Positions 13,479-21,626 of a stretch of 21,907 nt of DNA are shown in pieces. Where the stretch lies: positions 1 to 21,907 of the forward strand of contig DATKCN010000111.1 in assembly GCA_035513175.1 (NCBI GenBank), read 5' to 3'. Numbering within the stretch: position 1 is the stretch's first letter; each line of letters starts with the position of its first letter. The DNA comes from DATKCN01 sp035513175. Lineage in GTDB: Bacteria > Chloroflexota > Chloroflexia > Thermomicrobiales > CFX8. A program made the position numbers and the translations under genes. The notes under the pieces were generated by a model. The model was not told where the DNA came from. It saw only the letters and a list, made by a program, of their open reading frames with translations, and did not search any database.

Positions 13479-14747
13479 CCTGAAAACCTGCATCACCAGC
13501 CCCACCGGGATCTTCGGGACGAACGAGGTCGACTTGGCCGGCACGACCCCGCCGGAGCGGGCCACGTCGAACACCTGGCTCAATCGGATGGGACGCATGA
13601 GCAGGCCAGTTCCTGCCGCCGAGCGGGTGAGGGACAGCACGTCCTCGGCGTCGTCGTAGTAGTTGATCGCATCGGTCGCGGACGGGTCCACCCACAGGGC
13701 GCGGCGCAGAACCAGCTCGGAGACGACGGTGATGTCGAGGCGCCGGGCCGGTTCGCACGCTTCGCCAGGCAGCAACGACTCGGCGATTGACCAGTCGCGC
13801 AGCCGCAGGCGCAGGAACGTCGCGCCGCCGTTGGTGATGACGCCGGCTTCCGGCAGCGCGCCGTCGGTCAGCGCGCCGCGCAGCTCGCGGCCCGTGCGCG
13901 CGCCGACCGGGGAGGTCTCGATCTCGAACCACTCCGAGAGCGTGCCTGCCGCGGTGGTCACGTCGATGGCGTGGCGCGAGCGGATCAGGCGGTGGATCGG
14001 GCGGATGACGATGCCGGGATCGTGCGCCTCAACACAGCACGCGAGGACGCGCGACGTGTCCGGCAGACCGCGCTGCGCGTGGTAATCACGGGCGGCGGCG
14101 AAGCGGTGGTGCCCGTCCGCGATGACATACCGCTGGCCGCGCATCAGGTCGCGCATGCGCTCGACACTGGCTGGGTCGGACACAACCCACAGACGGTGCC
14201 GGTTGCCGAACGAGTCGGTCATGCAGGCGTCCGCCTGCGAAGTGGCGATTTCGTCCAGCAGCGCGGCCGGTGAGCGGTCCCGGCCGTCGTAGATCAGGTA
14301 GACGGGGCTGGGGGCGGCGTCCAGGTTCCGCAGCAGCCGCAGGCGACGCTGGCGGATCTCTTCCCACGTCTCCTCGTGCGGCATGACGTCAACGCCCGGC
14401 GCGTCGAGCGGGACGAGGCCGAAGACGCCGCGACGGGCGAGCGGCGCCCCGTCGTGCTCGAACTGCTGTTCGTAGACATAATACGCCGGATGATCTTCAC
14501 GGAGGAGGATGCCTCGCTCTTGCCATTCGTTCAACAGTGCGCGGGACTGCCAGAACGAGAGGCCGTCGACCGGGTCCTCGATTTCCAGCCGGACGGCGCA
14601 ATGCGCGCGCCCGTCAGCAAATGCGCGCGCCTCATTCGACGAGTCGAAGTCGAACGGTGGCCCCAGGGTGTGCGCCAGGCCACCGGGCAGGCCTGGGTCA
14701 AAGCGCAGTCCTCGGAACGGCAGCAGCGCAGACGTTGCCTGATCCAT
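13467..14747 (-). CDS. DUF1015 family protein
   Basis: A 426-residue cytoplasmic protein of the DUF1015 family. Family marks are the N-terminal LLPFRGLRFDP, VMPHEETWEEIRQRRLRLL (about 121-139), SPVYLIYD, and YVIADGHHRFAAARDY near residue 206, the last being the most conserved. The ADGHHR motif resembles the GxHR of ParB/sulfiredoxin-like nucleotide-binding folds, where related proteins act as serine kinases; whether this one does is unknown. The first ATG is fixed by an in-frame TGA immediately before it. The final residues (VFRAEG) are encoded by a heptamer-repeat arm, so the native C-terminus may have been replaced or extended when the repeat arose. Confidence 0.83.
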   Translation of the reverse strand: MDQATSALLPFRGLRFDPGLPGGLAHTLGPPFDFDSSNEARAFADGRAHCAVRLEIEDPVDGLSFWQSRALLNEWQERGILLREDHPAYYVYEQQFEHDGAPLARRGVFGLVPLDAPGVDVMPHEETWEEIRQRRLRLLRNLDAAPSPVYLIYDGRDRSPAALLDEIATSQADACMTDSFGNRHRLWVVSDPASVERMRDLMRGQRYVIADGHHRFAAARDYHAQRGLPDTSRVLACCVEAHDPGIVIRPIHRLIRSRHAIDVTTAAGTLSEWFEIETSPVGARTGRELRGALTDGALPEAGVITNGGATFLRLRLRDWSIAESLLPGEACEPARRLDITVVSELVLRRALWVDPSATDAINYYDDAEDVLSLTRSAAGTGLLMRPIRLSQVFDVARSGGVVPAKSTSFVPKIPVGLVMQVFRAEG

Positions 14748-14919
14748 TCAGTCGAGCGTCCCGCGCGTCATATCGACCGCTTCCATGATGCGCCGGGTCT
14801 GGCGCTGCGTGGCGCCTCGCCGGACGACGCCGCAGGTATCAACGCTCCGGCGCCCGCGTATGTTCCACGGGCGATCGTAGCACCTCGAGTCACACGGGTC
14901 GCCGCTCAAACGAACGCCT

Positions 14920-15816
14920 TCAGTCGCGTCGCCCGGACAACCGATCGTTTCCTCCCGGATCGAATGCCCGTGGCTCGAAGCCGAACGCTCGCACAAAGGC
15001 CGAGTTGTCGCAGTGGTTGCCGCGCCGCAGCATGCTCAACTCATCGCGCGTGATGGGGCCACGCCCGCCGAACAGGTCGGTTGAGCGCGCCGCCGCTCCC
15101 ATCAGGAGCCAGGGGATGTGGAGCTTGCGGGCGTTTCGGCCCCGTCTCCGCCGTGCGAGCGTGTCGAGCAGCGCGTCAAACGTGAGCGTCGTGCTGCCGC
15201 CCACGTCGAACGTCGCGTCACAGATTTCGGGTCGCTCAACCGACAGGACGATCCCGCGCGCCAGATCGGCGACATGGAGGGGCTGGACCAGGTCTCGGCC
15301 GTCGCCCGGGACGGGAGTGATAGGAAATGCCGCCAGACGGGCGAAGAACGACATCGAGCGGTCGCCTTCCCCGTAGACGAAGGATGGGCGCAACACGACA
15401 TACGGCGCGCCGCTCCGTTGGAGGTGTTCGTCTGCCGCCCGCTTCGAGAGATGAAATGCGCTCTCCGCCCCTGCGTCCGCGCCGAGCGCGCTGAGCTGCA
15501 CGATCTTCTCGACGCCCGTTTGGGCGGCGTGATCGAACAGCGCGATGGCGGCGCGGGTATGGACAGCGGCGAACGACGCGCCACGGCGCTCGCGGATGAT
15601 GCCGGCTGTGTTGACGACCGCATTGTGTCCAGCTACCGCGCCAGACCAGCTATCAGGCTGAGTCCACTCGCCGCGCACACCGCTCAGGCGCTCCGTGGCG
15701 GGCAGGGAAGGCGAACCAGGCCGCACGAGGCATGTCACCTCGTGGCCGCGCGCGAGCAGCGCCCGCAGGGTGTGCCCGCCGATGAATCCGGTAGCCCCGG
15801 CCAGGAAGACCCGCAT
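14920..15816 (-). CDS. NAD(P)-binding SDR, NDUFA9/atypical epimerase type
   Basis: A 298-residue extended short-chain dehydrogenase-like protein. It begins MRVFLAGATGFIGGHTLRALLARGHEVTCLVR, where GATGFIG (8-14 region) is the Rossmann NAD(P) loop. Later marks are VVNTAGI, QLSALGAD and the VVLRPSFVYGEGD segment near residue 145. The usual catalytic YxxxK is FHLSK here, with Phe in place of Tyr, as in the NDUFA9-like group that binds NADPH without a clear reaction. Other NDUFA9-like proteins support respiratory complex I or act on lipids or quinones; none of this is shown here. The ATG stands two bases after the stop of the DUF2071 gene, so the two are translationally coupled. Longer in-frame starts overlap that gene and are less likely. 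Confidence 0.83.
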   Translation of the reverse strand: MRVFLAGATGFIGGHTLRALLARGHEVTCLVRPGSPSLPATERLSGVRGEWTQPDSWSGAVAGHNAVVNTAGIIRERRGASFAAVHTRAAIALFDHAAQTGVEKIVQLSALGADAGAESAFHLSKRAADEHLQRSGAPYVVLRPSFVYGEGDRSMSFFARLAAFPITPVPGDGRDLVQPLHVADLARGIVLSVERPEICDATFDVGGSTTLTFDALLDTLARRRRGRNARKLHIPWLLMGAAARSTDLFGGRGPITRDELSMLRRGNHCDNSAFVRAFGFEPRAFDPGGNDRLSGRRD

Positions 15817-15818
15817 GG

Positions 15819-16559
15819 CTAGACCCGATACACCCGGCCGCGGTTCCACTGGTAGGCGATGGGGTCGACCTGGTAGCAGATCTCCGGGCACACATCCTGA
15901 TCCCCCAGGAACTCCCAGTCCTGCTCGACCACGTACAGCAGGCGACTACGCCATGCTGCCTCGTCGCGCACGATGCGGACGACGTTCGCTTCGCCCGCGC
16001 GCTCGTCAACCGAGATCCCGAACGGCTTGTACTTCAGGAATGCGGCAGCTTCATCGAGCGAGCCGAACGCCGAGCCGGGAGAGTGTTCTGGCGGCGTTGT
16101 CATCGAAAGACGCGCTCGGCCGGTCGCGCCTGGGGAGTCGATGTCAATGGCGACCTGATCGTCACTATCGCCCACGCGGATCGCGGCAACGTGGAAGTTG
16201 AAGTCGGTTGCCAGGTTTCCAGCGCGCGACATCATCGAGCTGTCACAGTCGCTGCGGATGAAGTACAGCCCTTCGATCGGCGTCGATGACCCCGCGGGAG
16301 TGAGCCTGACGTAGAGCCGGTAGGCGACGTGCCAGTAGCTCATCCCGGTGAAGGCGGGCGCGAAACGAGGCCGCATGCGCCCGATGTGGCTGACGACGAC
16401 GTTCCAGAAGGCGAAGCCGTCATGCGTCACGGGCTCGAGCACGGCGGGCAGGAGCGACGTGGCACGCTCGGCCGGCGTGCGGAAGGTGAACAGCCAGCAA
16501 CGGTCGAGCGCGCCAACCATCGTGACCGGATTCTTCTGGACGCCGGGGATGCGAACCAT
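15819..16559 (-). CDS. DUF2071 (YqjF-like) protein
   Basis: 246 residues resembling DUF2071/YqjF proteins, which adopt an acetoacetate-decarboxylase-like fold. Visible features are the N-terminal NPVTMVGALDRCWLFTF, LLPAVLEPVTHDGFAFWNVVVS and GMSYWHVAYRLYVRL, then a FIRSDCDSSMMSRAGN segment and a C-terminal LLYVVEQDWEFLGD. No catalytic Lys equivalent can be picked with confidence, and the substrate is unknown. Its ATG overlaps the TGA of the upstream membrane protein gene by one base, and its own stop is two bases before the next ATG, so it sits in the middle of a tightly coupled operon. Confidence 0.7.
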   Translation of the reverse strand: MVRIPGVQKNPVTMVGALDRCWLFTFRTPAERATSLLPAVLEPVTHDGFAFWNVVVSHIGRMRPRFAPAFTGMSYWHVAYRLYVRLTPAGSSTPIEGLYFIRSDCDSSMMSRAGNLATDFNFHVAAIRVGDSDDQVAIDIDSPGATGRARLSMTTPPEHSPGSAFGSLDEAAAFLKYKPFGISVDERAGEANVVRIVRDEAAWRSRLLYVVEQDWEFLGDQDVCPEICYQVDPIAYQWNRGRVYRV

Positions 16560-17149
16560 CAGCCGCCGTCTTTCAGCGCGCGTCGCAGCACGGAGAACAC
16601 GATGGCTCCAGTCCCGTTCAGCGCCAGCATCCAGGCAAGGAGCGTCTTCCAGCGTGGGACGCCAAGCGTGTCCAGTTGCACAGTCAGCGCGGACGCCATC
16701 ACGATGTTGGACGCCGCCACGACGGCGAGGTTCACCCGTCCCATGTCGACGCGCTGGCTGACCCCCGTCAAACGAGCGGCAACGTTCATGGCAGCCCCGC
16801 TCACGAGCACGGCTTCTCCAAGCAGCATGGTCACCAGGCAGGCGTGGGCGAGCGCCGCAGGTCTCCGGCCCGTCACGAGAATGAGCGCGGGGCCGAGGAC
16901 GAACCAACCGGCGCCTGCCGATAGCGTCAGCCACAACCCGGCCTTCGCGGGACGCCACGACGGCAGCACCAGCGCGAGCGACGATCCATAGACCAGCGAG
17001 CCACCGACGGCGACGCCTGTCAGCAGCGCCCACGCGCGGTACGGGATGCTGGAAAGAAGCGCGTCAGGCGAGTCAAGCAGGGCGAGCTGATCTGGCGGAG
17101 TGGCGGCTCCATGCCGGCATGTCATGACATCGATGTTTCGCGCTACCAT
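16559..17149 (-). CDS. five-helix membrane protein of unknown family
   Basis: 196 residues with about five hydrophobic helices: near 36-62, 68-92, 96-125, 139-160 and 167-190. The N-terminal 35 residues are polar and the last few are basic. There is no motif I can name and no clear catalytic pattern. The ATG lies seven bases inside the end of the gamma-glutamyltransferase gene (ATGGTAG), and the stop overlaps the ATG of the DUF2071 gene, so it is part of the same operon. A start at the ninth codon (Met, MTCRHG) is possible. Its genomic coupling to a DUF2071 protein and an NDUFA9-like SDR suggests all three act together at or near the membrane. Confidence 0.72.
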   Translation of the reverse strand: MVARNIDVMTCRHGAATPPDQLALLDSPDALLSSIPYRAWALLTGVAVGGSLVYGSSLALVLPSWRPAKAGLWLTLSAGAGWFVLGPALILVTGRRPAALAHACLVTMLLGEAVLVSGAAMNVAARLTGVSQRVDMGRVNLAVVAASNIVMASALTVQLDTLGVPRWKTLLAWMLALNGTGAIVFSVLRRALKDGG

Positions 17150-18876
17150 CCCAACGCGTATGCCTCGGCGCGGGCGTCGGCTCCGGCGGTGAACGTCTCG
17201 TCGTCGTAATCGACGACGATGGCGCAGACGTTACCGGCGATGCGGGTCCACTCTGGCCACCACTCGACATCGTGTCCCCTCGAAGCCAGGTCGTCGCCGG
17301 CCTCCCGCTCGATGCGTCCTTCGAGGTTCAGGCGGCCCGGGCGATAGGTGTGCGGCCAGAACGACTCCGGGTAAGAGAACGTGCCGAAGCGGGGCGACTC
17401 GATGGCCTGCTGCGGGTCCATGCCGAAGTCGACGATGTTGATGAAGGTCTGCAGCATCGCCTGCGGCTGCATGTCCGCGCCGGGCGTGCCGAACGGCATG
17501 AACAGCTTGCCGTCGCGGAAGGCCATGGCGGGGTTCGGCGTCAGGCGCGGGCGCTTGCCGCCCTCCAGCGACGAGGCGTGGCCGGGAATCAGCCACGACT
17601 GCGAGCCCCGTCCCGAACAGACCAGTCCGAGGCCGGGCACGATCGGCGTGCTGCCGATGCCGTCGCTTGGGGTGGCCGAGAAGGCGTTTCCGTCCTCATC
17701 AACCGCGCAGACGTAGGACGTGTCCGGTTGCAGCGCCACGGACGACAGCGCGGCGACGTGGTCGGAGTAAGCGATGTAACCGTCGATCTCCCCGGCGTTC
17801 GGCATCTCGCCGAATGCGCGGTAGGGGTCGATTGCAGTGCGACGGGTGGCCGCGTACTCCTTCGACAGCAGCGTGTCGAGGGGAACCTGAACGAAGTGCG
17901 GATCGCCGTAATAGCGCTCGCGGTCGGCGAAGGCAAGATTAAAGGCTTCGGCGAAGACATGGATGTAGTCGGCGGAGTTGTGACCCATGTCAGCCAAGTC
18001 GTACGGCTCGAGCATGTTGAGCACCTGCGGGATGACCGGACCCTGACACCACGGACCGCAGGCGTAGACATCGACGCCGCGATAGCTGGTCGAGACCGGG
18101 GGCTCGATGTCGCTGGAGAAGCCGGCCAGGTCCTGCTCGTCGATGAAGCCGCCCTCGCGTTGGATGAATGCGGCAATCTCCTTGCCGATGTCGCCCCGGT
18201 AGAACTCGTCGCGCGCGGACTCGATTGCGGCGGCGCGGCCATGGCCCGAGGCACGCTCTTCGGCGGCGACCATGCGGCGTAATGTGTTAGCGAGGTCGGG
18301 CTGGCGAAGGACCGTGCCAACGCGCGGCGCGGCGCCGTCTTTCAGGAAGATGCCGGCTGTTGACTGCCATGCTGCTATCTGTGCCGTCTCCTTGGAGATG
18401 TTGCGGTTGAGAGACGGGTAAACGACGAAGCCGCCCTCGCACAGCTCGATGGCGGGCTGGACGACCTCTGCGAACGAGAGCTTGCCGTAACGGGCCAGCG
18501 CCGTCAGCCAGGCATCGGGCGCGCCTGGCACGACTGAGCGCTTCACGCCGACCGGGATGTCGCCATACTCGTTCTCCAGGAAGTGCTCCATGCTGGCGGA
18601 GCGGCCCCAGTTGCCGAGCCCGCTGATCGACACGAGATCGCCGCTCTGCTTGTGAAACACGATGATCGGCGCGACCCCGCCGAAGTTGCAGAGATCGGGC
18701 AAGAGAACGTCGATGCAGATGCCGGCAGCGACTCCCGCGTCGATGGCGTTGCCGCCGCGCCGGAACATGCGCATGCCTGCTTCGGTGGCGAGGTAGTGAC
18801 CGCTGGCGAGCGCGGCGTGACGGGCCTGGATGGGAGGCCGGTGGGAGGTGCGGACGGTGGCCGGTGCGACTGCCAT
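17143..18876 (-). CDS. gamma-glutamyltransferase family protein
   Basis: A 577-residue N-terminal-nucleophile hydrolase of the GGT family. The early marks MRMFRRGGNAIDAGVAAGICIDV (about 35-57) and GRSASMEHFL, then VVPGAPDAWLTALARYGKLSF (115-135), fit the large subunit. Autocleavage would occur before T386 in PDTSYVCAVDEDGNAFSATPS, the first residue of the small subunit and nucleophile. The Asp before it and the following SATPSDGIGSTP pattern fit the YwrD-like branch rather than the classical TTHxS branch. There is no clear signal peptide, so it may be cytoplasmic. It would move or hydrolyse gamma-glutamyl groups or act on related substrates. The ATG has AAGGAG seven bases upstream. It is the first gene of a four-gene overlapping operon. 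Confidence 0.9.
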   Translation of the reverse strand: MAVAPATVRTSHRPPIQARHAALASGHYLATEAGMRMFRRGGNAIDAGVAAGICIDVLLPDLCNFGGVAPIIVFHKQSGDLVSISGLGNWGRSASMEHFLENEYGDIPVGVKRSVVPGAPDAWLTALARYGKLSFAEVVQPAIELCEGGFVVYPSLNRNISKETAQIAAWQSTAGIFLKDGAAPRVGTVLRQPDLANTLRRMVAAEERASGHGRAAAIESARDEFYRGDIGKEIAAFIQREGGFIDEQDLAGFSSDIEPPVSTSYRGVDVYACGPWCQGPVIPQVLNMLEPYDLADMGHNSADYIHVFAEAFNLAFADRERYYGDPHFVQVPLDTLLSKEYAATRRTAIDPYRAFGEMPNAGEIDGYIAYSDHVAALSSVALQPDTSYVCAVDEDGNAFSATPSDGIGSTPIVPGLGLVCSGRGSQSWLIPGHASSLEGGKRPRLTPNPAMAFRDGKLFMPFGTPGADMQPQAMLQTFINIVDFGMDPQQAIESPRFGTFSYPESFWPHTYRPGRLNLEGRIEREAGDDLASRGHDVEWWPEWTRIAGNVCAIVVDYDDETFTAGADARAEAYALGW

Positions 18877-18963
18877 GACAAGGCTCCTTTCGTGCAGGCC
18901 GATGTCGGCGCGGAGTTCAGGATGGCAGGAAGGCGGTACGGCGTCAATGCACCCCAGGGTTCC

Positions 18964-21522
18964 TCACGACACCGTGATCGTTGAGCCCCGGTCGCCCTTG
19001 ACCACGTCAATCCGTGTCGGAAACAGCTCGCGGATTTCGCCGATGTGGGTGATGACGAGGATTTTACGGAAGTCCCCTTCGATCGAGCGCAGGGCTTCAA
19101 TCAGACCGTCGCGGCCGCGGCTGTCCTGGGTGCCGAAGCCCTCGTCAATGACGAGCATGTCGATGTTCGCGCCGGCCCGGCGGGCCAGCAGCTTCGAGAG
19201 CGCGACGCGCACGGCGAAGTTGACGCGGAACGCTTCGCCGCCGCTGTACAGCGCGTACGGGCGCTCGCCGTATTCGTCTCGGATGATGATGTCCAGCGTT
19301 TCGATCATGCGGTCGGACGACAGCGCCTCGCGCTGCGAACGGAAGCTGACGCGCAGGTTGCTGGACGACATGCGCTGCAGCAGCTCGTTGGCCTTGTCCT
19401 CCAGCTCCGGCAGGATGCTCTCGATAATCAGCGCCTGGATGCCGTTGCGGCCGAAGGCCTCGCTCAGCTCCCTGAGGGCGCCGGAGTCGAGACCCAGCGC
19501 CGTGGCCTCCGTGCTGAGCCGCGCGCGCTCCTCGTCGAACCGGTCGAGCTCGGCGAGCTGCCGCTCGATGCCTCCCTGGCGGGACCAGTGCTCGTTGCGC
19601 TCGTTGGACAGCCGGTCGACATCGTCGACAGCCTCGGCGACGCGTTCGGGCAGCCGCTCGTCGAGTGTGAGCGTTGCTAGCAGGCGCGTGATTTCCGCGC
19701 CGGCCTCCTCAACCGCCTGGCGTCGTTCGGAGGACTGCGCGACCAGCGCGGCGATGGCCTCCTCGATGCCTTGCAGGCGCGTGCGGGCGACATCCAGCTC
19801 CTGCCTGCGGGGGATGTACGGAGCAAAGTGGGCTTCGCCGTCGGCGGCCACGGTGTGCCGCGCCTCGTCGTAGTCCAGCGCGGTCAGGGAGGCGATCGTG
19901 GCGGCAAGACGCTCGCGGGATTCGTGGGCGAAGTCCTCGGCCGCGATCGTCCGATCGGTCGCCGCGATCTCAACTGTCAACTGATCGATCTGCTGGCGAA
20001 CGGCGTCGCGTCCGAGCAACTCGCTTTCGAGCTGCTGGATCTGGCCATCGCGCGCCGCGCCGGACTGCACGATTGCCCCGAGACGCTGTTCTTCGGCCTC
20101 ATGGGCGGCGACCTCGGCGGCAATTTGCTCGACGCGGCTCTTGTTGGCTCGGAAGCGGTTGCCAAGCGCTGTCCCGTCCGTTTGCCACGTGTCGCGGACG
20201 CGCTCCCGGTCGGCTGGCGACAACGGGCGGCGGCAGACCGGGCAATCTGCCTCGCCGGTCTCCAGCGTCGTTAGATGGGCCTTGATCTCATCCATGCGCT
20301 CGCGAAGCTGCTTATTCTCCGTCTGCAGCGTCGAGCGCTCGTCGCGCAAGGCCCCGACCGCGGCCCGCACGGAGTCGAGCTGCTGCTGGGCTCCGGCCGT
20401 GGCGGCGGCGTCGGCGCGCAGCGTCGCCAGCCGTTGCTCGTCACGGTCCATGTCGTCCAGCTGCTTCTGGGCCGCGGCGTGGACGTGGGCGTGCTGGTCG
20501 CGGGCGCGCTGAAGCGTCGCGAGCTGCTGGCTGATCGCCTGCTCGGCCTCGTGCTGCGCAGTCACGAGCTGTTTCACCTGACGCAACGCGACGGTGAATC
20601 GCGCGTTCTCGGACCGCCAGCGCTCGTGCTCCTCCGCGCCGGCCTCGATCTCGGCGGCGTCCGCCACGAGCGAATGCAGTGCCGCCTGTTCCCGCTCCCG
20701 CTCAGCGCGCTGCGCGTCAAGCGCGGCCAGCGCGAGCGTTTCCCGCTCGGCGCGGGCCGCGGCGGCGTTGAGCGTCTCCTTGCCGCGCTCGTGCAATGCG
20801 AGCTGGTGCTTCAGTGTGTCGCACAGCTCCTGCGCCAGATCGAGCTTCTGGCCCGTGTCGGTCAGGTGCGCGCTAACGACGGCCAGTTCGGCCGCCAGCC
20901 CCGGCCGCCGGGCAAGCTGCTCGTCGAGCGCGTCGATGCGGCCCCGGATCGCGTTGAGGCGGCCGTCAGCCAGCTTTGCGTCGTCGCGGGCCATGCGCGT
21001 CAGCTCGTCATACTCCTGCAGGTTCAGGATGTCGCCGAGGATCTTCTTGCGTTCGCTGGGCGGCTTCTGGGTGAACGAGTCGGCCCGCCCCTGCAGGATG
21101 AAGGCGGAGTTGACGAAGGTGTCGTACTCCATGTTCAGGATCGATATGATCTTCTGCTCGGTCTCGCGCACGGTGTCGCCGCTGATGGAGAGCCAGTCGC
21201 CGCCGCCGGGCTCGCGCACGTCCAGCTCGATAGTTTGCGCCGCGCGGCCGGTGAAGGAGCGCCTGCGGAAGACGCGGTACTCGCGCTCGCCGAGCTGAAA
21301 GATGAAGGTGACGTCCATCTCCACCTCGCCGGTGGAGACGACATCGCGGTCGTTGCTCGCGCGGGTTTTGCCCCAGACGGCCCAGGTGATGGCGTCGAGG
21401 ATGGCTGACTTGCCCGCCCCGTTGTCACCGGACAGGCAGGCAATCGACAGCGTGTGAAAATCCAGCTCGGCTTCGTCACGATAGCTGAGAAAGTTTCGAA
21501 GTGTGAGGCGCACGGGTATCAT
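18964..21522 (-). CDS. sbcC: SbcC-type SMC ATPase, DNA repair nuclease subunit
   Basis: An 852-residue SMC/Rad50-like ATPase. Walker A is GDNGAGKS (32-39); the Q-loop lies around FILQGRADSF (141-150). A long coiled coil, rich in Ala, Glu, Gln and Arg, follows, with a zinc hook C427-P-V-C430 near its middle and a second coiled coil returning. The C-terminal lobe has the LYSGGE signature (758-763), Walker B MLVIDEGFG with E794, and THIGEI. It would clear hairpins and protein-blocked DNA ends with the nuclease SbcD, which is not next to it: the upstream neighbour is a divergent gene. The ggt stop-to-start gap is 87 bp. No ribosome-binding site is obvious before the ATG. The length is shorter than the E. 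coli protein but usual for this hook type. Confidence 0.93.
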   Translation of the reverse strand: MIPVRLTLRNFLSYRDEAELDFHTLSIACLSGDNGAGKSAILDAITWAVWGKTRASNDRDVVSTGEVEMDVTFIFQLGEREYRVFRRRSFTGRAAQTIELDVREPGGGDWLSISGDTVRETEQKIISILNMEYDTFVNSAFILQGRADSFTQKPPSERKKILGDILNLQEYDELTRMARDDAKLADGRLNAIRGRIDALDEQLARRPGLAAELAVVSAHLTDTGQKLDLAQELCDTLKHQLALHERGKETLNAAAARAERETLALAALDAQRAEREREQAALHSLVADAAEIEAGAEEHERWRSENARFTVALRQVKQLVTAQHEAEQAISQQLATLQRARDQHAHVHAAAQKQLDDMDRDEQRLATLRADAAATAGAQQQLDSVRAAVGALRDERSTLQTENKQLRERMDEIKAHLTTLETGEADCPVCRRPLSPADRERVRDTWQTDGTALGNRFRANKSRVEQIAAEVAAHEAEEQRLGAIVQSGAARDGQIQQLESELLGRDAVRQQIDQLTVEIAATDRTIAAEDFAHESRERLAATIASLTALDYDEARHTVAADGEAHFAPYIPRRQELDVARTRLQGIEEAIAALVAQSSERRQAVEEAGAEITRLLATLTLDERLPERVAEAVDDVDRLSNERNEHWSRQGGIERQLAELDRFDEERARLSTEATALGLDSGALRELSEAFGRNGIQALIIESILPELEDKANELLQRMSSSNLRVSFRSQREALSSDRMIETLDIIIRDEYGERPYALYSGGEAFRVNFAVRVALSKLLARRAGANIDMLVIDEGFGTQDSRGRDGLIEALRSIEGDFRKILVITHIGEIRELFPTRIDVVKGDRGSTITVS

Positions 21523-21567
21523 GATGCTCGGTCAGATCCTGTCCAGATTGCGTTCGACCATGGGCAA

Positions 21568-21588
21568 GGAGCGCGCTCCGAGTATACT
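21568..21588. promoter_or_regulatory. palindromes and -10 between sbcC and the CNNM-type gene
   Basis: GGAGCGCGCTCC (21568-21579) is a perfect 12-bp palindrome. Next to it, AGTATACT (21581-21588) is a perfect 8-bp palindrome containing TATACT on both strands, which could be a -10 either way. No good -35 is seen on either strand. The layout would fit a shared regulator of two divergent genes. Confidence 0.4.
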
Positions 21589-21626
21589 GCGGCCCACGGC
21601 GCTTCCGCTGTTGGCAGAGAGCAGGT

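Noticed and set aside
14748..14919. Small minus-strand gene or leader peptide ending directly before the DUF1015 ATG
   Set aside because: The frame is the same as DUF1015, its composition is unremarkable, and it overlaps the SDR gene. The TGA merely fixes the DUF1015 start.
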